A stretch of 64,000 nucleotides of DNA from Rhyacophila brunnea (Eukaryota > Arthropoda > Insecta > Trichoptera > Rhyacophilidae): positions 248,001 to 312,000 of the forward strand of contig JAGYXB010000812.1 in the NCBI GenBank assembly GCA_022495005.1. Reading direction: 5' to 3'. The notes beneath the pieces were generated by a model. It was not told the DNA's origin. It saw nothing but the letters and a program-made list of their open reading frames with translations, and did not search any database. Every line of letters starts with the position of its first letter. Position 1 is the first letter of the stretch. Shown one piece after another: positions 1 to 12,200 of this stretch. Both the position numbers and the translations under genes were made by a program.

Positions 1-226
1 CAATGTGTTAAATCAAATCAAATCAAATCAAATCAAATTTATTTATTTTACATATAATGAACATAACAAATTATAAATTCAAAGCGTTCATGACATGACA
101 TAAAATAAGTGTTAATAATTAAAAAAAAATAAAAATACAGAGAAAAAGTAATAAAATAAGAAAATAAATTAAATAAGTAACAAAATAAAAGTAGATGGAA
201 GCACACAGAGTGAACTTTGATAAACC

Positions 227-1268
227 CTATCTTAAAAACTTATAAAACAACGTCCACCTAAATTCCCCCTCACGTAAGTGGAATATATCAATATCCGAAG
301 CGATTTCATTAAGCATGGTTACTGCCCTCCCAATTGGCATTACTAATGGCAGGTTAGTTCTGCACCGTGGGAGAACAAACAACGCATGCCCTCGATTCCT
401 AAGGTAATTATCAGAGACACACAAGCCAATACCACCAAGAATGGCAGTGTTCACATTTACGCCGCGTATAAGTCTGAAAAAATATGTAGCTAAATAAAGA
501 TCCCTTCTAAATTTTAAGCTACAGTATGTATGCATCCCTAAGAGAAAATCAGTCGGATAGAGCCACGGATAATATCCATACAACCGAAAGTAAAGGAGTC
601 GTAAAAATTTCTTTTGGACTCTTTCCACCATAAGGCCGTACTTCAACTGATGCGGGGCCCAAACGATAGACCCACTCTCAAGTCTGCTTCTAACTAAGGA
701 GTTATAGAGAATTTTTAATACCGTAACATCCGAAAAGACCCGGGAAGTACGCAAGACAAAGCCCAACATCTTTAGCGCCTTTTTACAAATGGTATCTATA
801 TGACCACTAAACGTCAGTTTACCGTCAAATGTAATTCCAAGATCTCTTACAGATGCTATTCGCGAGAGAACTCTGCCATGCATCGAGTACTGGAAAAACA
901 ATTCTCGTGAGGCTTTAGTAAACGATAAAACATTGCATTTATCAATATTGAAGTCCAGTTTGTTACGCCTGCCCCAATCTAATATATTATCTATATCAAG
1001 TTGAAGTTGACGACAATCGTCCAAGGTGACGACTTCCATGAAGAGTTTCAAGTCGTCAGCAAACAACAAAAACATAGCACTTTTAATTACCAATGCTATG
1101 TCATTCATAAAAATCGTGAACAGCAATGGCCCTAAGTTTGAGCCCTGGGGGACACCAGAAAATGTGTAAAAGGTCTGTGACTGATAAAGGCCGTACGAAA
1201 CGTATTGTTGACGGTTCCTAAAATAACTCCCGAATAGCTTTAGAAATCGATAAGAATGTGGTTTGTAC
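227..1268 (-). pseudogene. reverse transcriptase C-terminal part (retrotransposon)
   Basis: This coding remnant of the retrotransposon copies element RNA into DNA at the target site. It is an uninterrupted frame of about 345 codons with no natural start, because it is the 3' part of a longer pol ORF. The first methionine (1126) lies inside the RT domain, after the PQG box, so it is not a real start. The palm motif FADD is intact with both aspartates. The tail after the thumb region carries the usual KFLRLLYFRLYG-type segment of such LINEs. The gene is inactive because it is truncated and split by the element at 1269-1943. Confidence 0.75.
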
Positions 1269-1943
1269 TAGAGGTGGGAAAACTGGTCGATTTTGAAGAC
1301 TAAGTATACTTACTACCAGTATAAAAAAATACTTAGTATAGAAACTTGTTCCAAAATACTTACACGTATTTGGAGTACTATATAGAGCGTTTGGCGTGCG
1401 TATGCGACATAAGTCTCATACTAAACTGGAAATAAACTTAACTCCATTATTAGTATTTGAAATATCGGCATCAAAAGAATCGCTAAAAGTACACTAAGCT
1501 GGTCTTTTCGAAATGTCCCATTTATTATAAAATTTTAATCACATTTTAAATTTATAAGTTGTTTTTATGTTATGTTATAATATTCTTGTTAACATAAAAT
1601 GAATAACAATGATTTTTTTTATTATAAATTGCGTTACCTCAGTTACTCGCCACATTTCCGAGGAAATAATATGCTGCTACAGAAAATTTATGACCTCTTG
1701 TTCATACATAAGATGATGTCATTCGCATACATAGGCTAATAAATTAAAATATAATAGTTGTATTCGAGTGCTATCTCGCTCGCGCGCATTTAATGTCGAT
1801 AGTATTGAAATTCTACAAACTATCCAGCGACTCGCGATGATATCATTTGGAACAAGTTTATTGGGCCACACGTACTAAGTATGGGTAGTTTCATCCGATA
1901 CTTGAGTACACAAACTGGTGACAGTATTTCCAACTCACCTCTA
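1269..1943. mobile_element. non-autonomous hAT-like element nested in the retrotransposon
   Basis: The ends are inverted: TAGAGGTGGGAAA on the left and TTTCCAACTCACCTCTA on the right. An 8-bp target duplication GTTTGTAC lies at 1261-1268 and 1944-1951. Eight-bp duplications and YARNG-type termini are hAT hallmarks. The interior is AT-rich with no coding capacity. The retrotransposon frame reads through if the element and one duplication copy are removed, so it landed after the retrotransposon. Confidence 0.8.
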
Positions 1944-2035
1944 GTTTGTACCCTGTGTTTATCCGCCAAATAGACATGTTGAACGGGTAAAAGACCAAGG
2001 CCATAGAGTCTGCCTGTAATGCCATCATGTCAAGT

Positions 2036-3215
2036 CAAAAATTGATTGGTGTAATGGTGTAAAATAGAAGTGAAACAATCAAACATCCAGATTTTGAGAG
2101 AAAATCACCGTTTTTCAGAGTATTTTACAACGTTTTCTTAGCTCGTATTCTTATTTTTCCGGTGGTTCTTTGTCAGGTACAAATCTTCCAATCGATTTTT
2201 AACTAACTTCCCGACAAGCTAGACATTTGAAACCTTTAAAATATATCAGAACACGATGCCAATGAATTTTTTAAATATTTTTAGCCATCCGTGGTGAGGT
2301 CAATAACCTACCACCTACATGACTTGGCAGGGAACCATTAATTTATAATAACAATGAATCTTGCAACATAATAATGTTGAAATAGCAGAACAAGCGATTT
2401 ATGTGAATCAATCAATTTTTAACAGAAAGCTTATTTAGCAAAATAGTTCAATAATTATATTAATCAATTATTTATAATGTACCAAACGATTTATCATGAT
2501 ATGCACAAAATTGTTTATATGAAAATCAATCGTGCCTAATAATTAAAAAGTGCTTAATTGTCTAAAATAAAATCAATTATTTATAATTTACAAACGAGCT
2601 ATGCATTACACAACAAAGCATGATTATCAAAATATCCAAATAGTGATAGCAGCATTTTCTATTGTATCGAATCGCTATAAAAACACTTAGTACATGAAAT
2701 TAAATTGTCAGTCAGTTATCAAAGATTTAACCGTAAGGTTATCGTTCGCTCTGCCCGATCGACTTCGCAATTCGTCAAAACGCATAACCATGATTTCACG
2801 CATCTAAATTATAATCTGTAAACGTACCTGTAATAATTAAATTGATATTTATTTGGAAAGGACATGTCATATTGATTTCCATAGTAGGCGATGCGCGGAT
2901 TGCGGGTCGCGGGTGCAAATGAGGCATGTCAAACAAAATATAATTTGTCTTATAAATCCAACATGTGTCCATTTAATGTTCTGTTTATTGTTTTATCAGT
3001 AAGAATAATAATATATTCATTGACGTTTTCTTTTAAAAGTAAATGGGTAACGTTTTAAGTAATCTTTACACGATTTAAGAATTATTACGGCCGTCGCCAT
3101 CACGACGCAAAATGACGTGTTTCCAGCTCTACATTCTCTCTCCGAATGGGAGCGAGTGCAAAATTTTGTCGCGCCTATGGTCGAAAATTATTTGCCGTTT
3201 CACTGATGAATCACC
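2036..3215. other. intergenic, 3' side of gene A; dispersed repeat at about 2690-2870
   Basis: No ORF of note is present. About 180 bp at 2690-2870 (minus orientation) matches 25385-25575 (plus orientation) inside gene B intron 2, so it is a dispersed repeat. A second patch at about 3020-3195 resembles 35865-36020 and part of 57860-57920. TTTATT at about 2982 (AATAAA on the minus strand) is a possible gene A polyadenylation signal about 230 bp past the stop. The rest is plain AT-rich sequence. Confidence 0.5.
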
Positions 3216-6200
3216 TTAATTATTGATATGTTTGATTTTATGTGTTTTGAGTTCATTACTTTGCGTAAATTTGTAATTGCAAACATCGCAATGAAATGGT
3301 TTTTCACCGGTATGTATTCTTATATGCCTTTTGAGATTAGTTTGAACTGAGAACTTCATAGAGCAAATGTCACATTGATATGGCTGTTCACCAGTGTGTG
3401 TCCTTTTATGCATAACAAGCTGAGCCTGTTGCGAGCATTTAAATGAGCAAAGGTCGCATTGATATGGCTTTTCACCAGTATGTGTTCTTTTATGTGTCTG
3501 AAGAGAATTTAAATATGCACTATTGAATGGACAAACATCGCATTTATATGGTTTCTCACCAGTGTGCTTTGTTTGATGTGCTTTAAGATTACTTAGCTGC
3601 GCAGACTTATACGAGCATAGATCGCATTCATATGGTTTATAACCAGTATGTTTTCTTTTATGCTGTTTAAGGAAATTTGGCTGCGCACATTTGAATGTGC
3701 AAATATCGCATTGATATGGTTTTTCATTAGTATGTTTAATTTTATGTGTTTTGAGTACACTATTTTGCGAGCATTTAAAATTACATACATCACACTGATA
3801 TGGTTTTTCACCAGTATGTGTTCTTTTATGTCTTTTTAGATTAGCATTTACTGAGAACTTCATAGAACAAATGTCGCAATGGTAGGGTTTTTCGCCAGTG
3901 TGTGATCTTTTATGTGTTGTAAGCTGTACGTGCTGCGCGCATTTGAACGAGCATACATCGCATTGGTATGGTTTTTCACCAGTATGTGTCCTATTATGCT
4001 TTTTAAGAGAAGCCAAAGTTGCACATTTAAATGAACAAACCATGCATTCATGCGGTTTTTCGCCAGAATGTGTTATTTTATGTTTTTTAAGATAAAGTGG
4101 ATGCGCACATTTAAATGAGCAAACATCGCATTGATACGGCTTTTCACTAGCATGTGTAGTTAAATGCATTTTGAGAACAGGTAGAGTAGTGCATTTATAA
4201 TGACAAACACTACATTCGTACGGTCTTTCACCGGTGTGTTTTAGTTTATGTGTTTTTAGTTGACGATTTTGCGTACATTTATAATCGCATACATCGCATT
4301 GGTATGGTTTATCACTGGTATGTGTATATTTATGTAATTTGAATTTAGCGAGTATCGAAAACTTGACAGAGCATACATCGCATTGATACGGTTGCTCACC
4401 AGTATGTGTCATCTTATGCTTTTTAAGAGAATGTTGATACTTGAATTCAAATGAGCACACGTCACATTGAAAAGGTTTTTCATGTGTCTTTTTATGTATT
4501 TTTAGTGTACTGCGATACAAGAATTTTTTGGAGCAAACACCACACTGAATACATGAATTATTGTGATCTTCTAGTGCACTAGGGGATTCGAACACTGCGT
4601 AACAACCACTGCATATAAAATTACGTGGAAAATGAATTAGCCTTCCTAGTTTAATTTGTACCACCTTCGGCAACTTCGGTGTTTTAAATTCCTTTTTAAC
4701 ATTATATTCATCTACAGTAATTATTTCTGAATGCTCTATTTTCTTATTTTGATTTTCTTTAGTTTCCTTTGCTATGTCTTTGATGAGATTATCCTTTTTG
4801 TTGAATGTGTCCTTAGCAATAATTGATAGTGGACTCGCATACACATCATGATATCCTGTGACACATCTCTCAGTAGAAACCTACAAAAAGATAATTGTAA
4901 TTGATTATACAGTCGAACTTGGTTATTATGATCACGGAAATAGCGAGATGTCGAATGTAATAAGGAAACGTATTTCGTTGACATTTTAGTTTATGATTTT
5001 CTCCATACATTTATGCACTTTTATAACGAGCTACTTCTCGGGTATACCAAGCAAAACTGTTAATGTGTCGATCGTTTAAAAACAACATTTTCCACCTAAA
5101 GCAATAAAATCCGACCGGGCAGTTAACTAGACTGATGCCGCCGGAATCGGAATTCGTTTATGACACCAGTTTAGTGTCTAAGTAACTAATTGGTGTTTTC
5201 GCCGATAACATTTAAAAAGTATCCACGCATATGGTTGAAATTGAATGTAAAATATCTAAGCTTTGTGAAGTCAGTAGGTTCCTACCAGCGCCGGCGGCTT
5301 AGCACTTCATTACAATAAACAATTTCTTTTGTAGTGATCATGAATTCCATGCTTGTTTCGGGGATTTTTACGATGGTTTTCAGATTTTTTTATGTTCTAT
5401 ACGTAAATAGAACGTGACACGAAAAACGTTATATAACGATAAAATGAGTAATGATTATAACGAGCAAATTCAGTCGGTCCCATCTTCCTCGTAATAACTG
5501 TAACAATAACTGTATTTAATTCGATTCGATTAAAGACAGCTTTAAAATGAGAAAAAAGTGGACTAATTGATCCATTATATTGTGAGGTTGGTAAGTCGAT
5601 AATTTAGATATTTAGAGTTATTAACGGATTATGTGTATATATTTAATATAAATCTGTACCTTAGAGATAAAAGTGCGGAAGTCACATGTTTATCATTTTT
5701 AAATGTAAGTTCACGTTCCCTTAATGCTGAAAATTTGGGAGTCTAATATTACATGGTTTTCAAAATACTTACTTTTAAAACAACGGTAGTGCAATTATTA
5801 TATTTTAGACCTGAAAGAGTGAATGTCCAAATTAAGTCATTTATGCTTTAAGGCAGGGGTAGTCAACCTGGTCCCTATCGCCCACTAATGGGCGTTTCAG
5901 CTTTCATGGTGGGCGGTAGGGGTTTTAAAAACATTTCCATTATGTTTTCATACATCATTATATTTCCCAAAGATGAGACCTTCGTTTGTTCCTCATAAAA
6001 ATTGAGGCAGATATCCAGTATTTAGTTTCGCAGCATCAGCCTCAGGAATTTCATTAGACTTCATGCTTCTATGTATAAATAAAAAGATAGATTTAACTAC
6101 AGTAAGTTGTTTTATAAAGATTTATTCTGCCAAACTTAGCGAAAATCTGACATAAAGTATTTGGTAAGTAATTATTATTATATGCTTTAACTTGCTGTAA

Positions 6201-9200
6201 CTCTGCATTACAAATTTTATAAAGTAAAATTACTTCCCTACTTTATAAATCGCCATTACTATGGAACCGGTGGGCGGTTAGAAAATTTTACTACTAACAG
6301 AGATATAAAAGTGGGCGGTAGGTATAAAAAGGTTGACTACCCCTGCAAGGTATAGCAAAAAGATTAATTGCAAAAGTGCTGAAGTCCAACGTACAGAGTT
6401 TTAGTCCGAACGCGAGTGAGTATTTTAACTGGATTAACTATGTTAAAACTGCTCTCCTGCAAAATATTGAATATGTGACTTCCAGCCCTAAGGTACAGAA
6501 ATATATATATTTTTTTCGACCATGTCCGATCCTAATAGGATCATATTGGCCTCCACAGAGTAGAGGTTTGTATAAACAGATTTTTGTTTTTACGAGAAAT
6601 GGATGTCAGCCATTTACTCAACCTATTAGGACCATACCCTGACAGACACAAATTGAAAAACAATATGTGTACATGCCAGACCCAGGATTCGAACCTGGGA
6701 CCCACGGCGTTATAGTCCAACGCTGAAGCCGCGCGGCCACCATGCGTGAATATACGTATAGGTAGAAATATGTATAGGTACTAGAAAAAAACTTAAGGCC
6801 ATGCGATATAATTAGAGAACAAGCACAAAGAAATTAGCATTATGCCTGATTATAGAGGGCATGCGAATCTTTCAAATTTTAATTACTCCATAACATGATT
6901 TCGAGACTTATCAACTTTTGGTAGTTACCCCACGATATAAGTTGTATTTAGTAATTTTGATAAGAATCTACTGAGTCTGCTAAAACTTTTTAATTATAAT
7001 AAATAATATGCAAAATATAACTCTTGAATAACTTTTCTTATCAAATTTTTCATCATCCAATGTCCGTAAAATGTAATACTTTCCTTTACCTATTTATTGT
7101 TAATGTACCTAATTTTGTATAGTTGAATGTGTGAAATAAAACATTTAGTTGGTGTAAACTGCTTATAATGTCGTGGGCCACAGGTTCGAATCTCGGTTCT
7201 GACAAATACACACATATTGTTTTCATTTGTGATGGAAGTTCGAGTATGGCGTGTCCGGAAACTTGAACGTATGCAGTTCACCGTATCACACTTCACCGTG
7301 AAAGGTTGTATCGGAATTATATGGCCATATATTTAAGACCGTCTAACCTCTTTGCGTCGTATTGTACTGACATAAAATTCATGTCTAAATAAAACACGGT
7401 TCTTGTCAGTTTACACTATACAGGAGGCCAGCAGCATTTTTTTTTTGAAAATAGCCGATATAGTGGATTATTTGTTAGGTTAGGGTAGGTTTTCATTCTT
7501 GAATTCATGAATTTTGCAAAAATCAGCTATGCAAATTAAATCAATGTTGATGATAAGTTGAAGTTATTGAATCTAATAAAATTTGAGACCGAATGGTATA
7601 CGGTCATCTCTTTCCGATAAAAAGCTCACGGCGAACTGTGGCACGGTTAAATGTTTTATGTACAATTAACAAGTAACCAGAGTATGGATCTAATATGTAG
7701 ATTGAGGACGTGACCAACGACCATTTCTCGTACGAAAAAAAGAGTTTGTTAATACAAATTTCCAGTTTGTAGATGCCCATAAGATGATATTATTAAGATC
7801 GGACAAGTTCAAAAGGAAAATAAAATTCTTATATATCACTTTAGCCTGAATATTTTGTGATGTGCATCGTATTTTGTTGAAGAAAAAATATACAACACAA
7901 TGTAAATTAGTGTAAGGCAGTCAGTTATAATTTCTGTAATAAATTAATCGTAACCCAATACATATTTTTCAAGCCAAGCCAATAGATATGTACATACAAT
8001 TGCACGTACCTGATCTGCTGGCTTGTATTCTGAAACATTTTCATGTTTGAATTGATGCAGTCCATACTTGTCTTTGATGTCGACTTCCATATAGCCAGTC
8101 TCAGATTTAATTTTGGTCACGTCCGTTGGTGCTTTCTGAAAATGACAATATATTTAATTTTTATTCAATATTGAATATACACAATATTATACGTTAGATT
8201 CTTCATTATAGAAAAAAAACACATAAGAGAAAACAATAAGTTGGCCTAAGTGTGAATTGGCTCACGCACCGCCATCTTTAGATTAATAAAGCCTGAGCAT
8301 AACTTTTTGCACAAGCAATGAGCGGTCCACTTTTCAGCTGTCAAAATCAGATCCCAGATTGTTTGACATATTGATTCACCCTTTCTCGTTTCAAATTGAA
8401 TTATAAAAAATTCTCGAATCAAATATATTAACTATCAGTATTATTTATAAATAATATACATTCCTGTTATTCATCAGCTGTTAAAGTTAGAGTAGTCCTT
8501 CACACAAAAACCGGTGGTAATATCGATTTCCAAAAAATATGTAGCCAAAGACAAAGGCGAATAGTTAAAATGTGTCGCAATTAGTACGTCGCCTTGTAGC
8601 ATATAGGTAAATGCAACGGATGGGGCGTAAACCCAGGAGATGCAGGGTTCGATCCCTGCCGGGGTGGCTTACTTTTTCAAAAAGATTTTTTCTATTCGTT
8701 ATAATATATTTTCTCAGAAAGTGTTTTTCAAAATTACGTATGTTAAATAACCAGAATGGTACATTCTTAAATCTTGTGAATTATTCGTAGAATAAATTAA
8801 ATAGTTAATAATTGAACATTTGACCGTACCTGATGAATGGGTATGTAATCCGAATACGAACATCCAGGACGAGGATCTTGATCATAGAATGGATGTATTG
8901 CGTCTTCAACAAATTCGCACTTGACATCAACTAGCTGATGACCTGTCTCAGGTTTTATATCAGTCACGTCAGTCAGAGGGCACTGAAAGAAACATAATAT
9001 TTTACAATCACATATTAAAACAAGTTTCAGCTCGAGTAATTAAATAACAGTGGGTACAGTGGCGCGCCCAGGATTTAATATTGGGGGGGGGGGGGCAAGG
9101 AGGAGAATGTAAATTAGTCCCATAGGCTCTTTTTCTTCTTCATATAATGATCAAATTCCTAAATATAATCAAATTCCTGAAATACATCTTGCCTTTTCCA

Positions 9201-12200
9201 ACTTCATATCTATGTGAAGTTTTTAAAGCTTTTTCAGCATTTGTAGACATTAAGTCAAAAAAAGGAACAGCCTTTTGGGTGTGGAACCGCATCTCAGATT
9301 AAAATTAATAAGCAGGGAACCAAATAACGATGATCTGTCGTTACAACATAAACAATTTCATCCTTCTCATTGATTATAATGAATGTTATTTTTTATAATA
9401 TGACTTTTATTTATATTTTATTATGAATGAATTTATTTTTCGTTTATTATTATTTTGTTTATGTACTACAAAGGGAAAATATAAATATATTTTAATTGTT
9501 ATTAAAGTACTCATATGCATTTTTCTTTGACGAGGGGTACTTAGTGCTAAATTGTAGAAGGGGTACACAGATGTCGAAAATTTGGGGAACACTGGTCTAG
9601 AGAGCTACAATATTTATGCCGAATTCCACCAAAAAATATGTTCTTTTGATTTACACCACCACCGAATGTTTATCGTAGATTTTTGGTTTTTTAATATTGA
9701 GGTTCCAAAATATTAATTGAAAATGGACAAAAAAAGTATAAGTGCATTTAACTTATACACAACCTACTCAACACAACACAGCCTAATATCTCGTTTATCG
9801 GTCGTTTGTCTATTGCACTAGGTGTACCTACACCATGGCCCCCACATACTGAAACGAGCCCTCAAGCTAGGGTATTTGACGGGCCCCCTATCCACCGCTT
9901 AGATTAAAGGCAGTGTGAAACACTACATTAACGTTTTTCAAATCGTGTTTTAGTTCAAATTGAGGGTACTTATACAGTGAATTATTGGCGATTTTCAATA
10001 CATCTACTTTAATAATGGAGCTGTCGAGTATGGACACATAATAATCAGAAAATATATTGGACAATTATATATTTTAAAATATTCATGGTCATGAAGTATA
10101 ATAGCGCCGCAGGCGACATTTTTTTACTATTGAGGCTAATTTATGATGTGTGTTTATCTCACTTATCTGGTCAATTCGACACGCCGGCCCCCCCACAGCC
10201 CGGGTCCCCAGGCTAGAGCCCTGTCAGCCCTCCCCAGCCATGACCTACACCACTCTGGAATTCGGGTGGACTCCGAGAATTTTTTAACAGTTCATTAGGG
10301 AACGGGTTTCTAAAAAAACCCGACGTGTTTCGAAATTTTTGTGTTAGAAATTTAAATCTAAGATTTTTTTCTAAAAAGGGTGCTGCAAAATTACAAATCA
10401 TTTTTTGCCGTGTTATTTGTCTAAGCCCAAGGTATAGTTTATTGGCTTTCAATTTCAATAAGTAAAATCATTCTGATGATTTTCATAATTTGGGGGGTGT
10501 CAGGGCCCCTTGCCCCCCCCTGGGTGCACCACTGAGTGGGTATATAGCAAAGAATTTTGAGTCTAGATAGTTAATGCTAGAAACACATTACGTGAGCTCA
10601 CGGTAAGCTCAAGTTGTGGGGAAAAGTATGCAATTTCACTATACTTGGTATATAAAATATTGTTGTTTGATTTAATAAGACGCATTTTTTTGTAGTACTG
10701 AGGGATTCCACTTTAATAAATAAATTTGGACCGGTTTCGTCCACCTCAAAGGGACATTTTCAACTGAATATATATTAAAAAAAAAACAGTATTTACCAAA
10801 CAAAATCAAAAGCGACAGAAATAATCTAACAATAGGTACTTAGATTATTTCTGTCGCTTTTGATTTTGTTTGGTAAATACTGTTTTTAAAAATATATTCA
10901 GTTGAAAATGTTTCTCTGAGGTGGACGAAACCGGTCCAAATTAATTTATTAAAGTAGAATACCTCAGTACTACAAAAAAATGCGTTTTATTAAATCAAAC
11001 AATAATACAATGCAGTTCCACCATGAATTGACAGTTAACAAAATAAAATAAATATATAATATTATCAAACATGCTCCAATTTTCGCCATTCAAGTTGCTT
11101 CGAGCGTTTTACCCACAGAACACATGATTAAATACAATTTTGATAGGCTCTTTTCAATACACTACATTTTGATGCAGGGTTTTGAATGTGCGAGAGTCCT
11201 ACAAAAATGAACCACGCATTATGTACGTGCAATAGTGTGTGTAATACACCAATATGAGCGTAAATGCATAAACCGAGAGCAGTTGTCAGTATTCGACGTA
11301 TAACGTATTCTTGACACGTGTTTAAGTTTATCCGGTATTCCTCCGCACTCGAGATCGTTTGCCTACTTCTTCACACCCGTTAGGTATTTTATTTATTATT
11401 AGTATTTTAGTATACGCCGAATACTGACAACTGCTCTCGGTTTATGCAATGTCGCTCACTTAATATTGGTGTATTGAAGGTTGCAACCAATGACATACTA
11501 AATGGACAACTCACTTCATACCCGGCGCGCACGAGAAATTGTGCATGAAAGTAATTCACAGATGTATAGGTAGATGTCACGTGACCATATGACGTATCCG
11601 TTTCCATTATGCGATACAAGCTTCGAGAGTTTATAGTAATATAACCTTTATTCTAATGGCGTATTAGTGTCATGACTCATTGCGTTAGAAACAGATTCTC
11701 GGTTACTTACGACTTCTCGGAGATTAGACGCAAGTGAGCCCAGCGAATCACAGGCGACTAACTGTCCAATGGTTCCTGTCATTCAATTGCATTGAATAAA
11801 CATTCATCAATATCGTAAAATGGCATTTTATAAATAATAAATAATACTAACACATGAAAAGTGATATCCCATCTTTCTTGGAGTGTTTAGTAGATTTTTT
11901 TACAATTTTTAACTAGGCACATTGGCATTTTGTAACACAATAATAACGGTGGAGTCGAAACCTGACAGTCAGAAATTTTGTATGGGCAGACCCAGCGGTG
12001 TCGCCAGACCGCTTGCAAGCAGAATGTTCATTTGAGCGTAGGATACCGATATTAAAATATGAATTTCGCCATCCGGCAGACCCGACACAAAGTGAGTGTC
12101 ATTTTATTTTCTAGATGCTTCGTCCATATTAATGTCATTGGTTGCAACACACACTATTGCATGCATAGAGGTATTAAATAAAAGAGGGGCAAGGAATCGG

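Larger units (their letters stand above)
1..2035 (-). mobile_element. non-LTR retrotransposon 3' portion (CR1/Jockey-type RT), 5'-truncated
   Basis: Read on the minus strand, this is the reverse transcriptase and 3' end of a LINE-type retrotransposon. The open frame ends at 227 and is followed by about 185 bp of 3' UTR and a pentanucleotide (GATTT)n tail at about 11-38, a tail type common in CR1/L2-like elements. The RT motifs GVPQGSNLGPLLF and FADDLKLF (the Y/FADD catalytic box) lie at about 1100-1165 and 1040-1060. The frame continues upstream without a stop to 1268, where a hAT-like element (1269-1943) is inserted, and resumes beyond it to about 2035. The endonuclease and ORF1 are absent. 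CR1/Jockey placement rests on the LQxDIDxxxxW and LDFNxxKCxxLxF spacing after FADD and is not certain at clade level. Confidence 0.8.

Noticed and set aside
3593..4095. Short ORFs on both strands across gene A fingers
   Set aside because: Frame shadows of the repeated finger sequence; the in-frame finger array explains the region.
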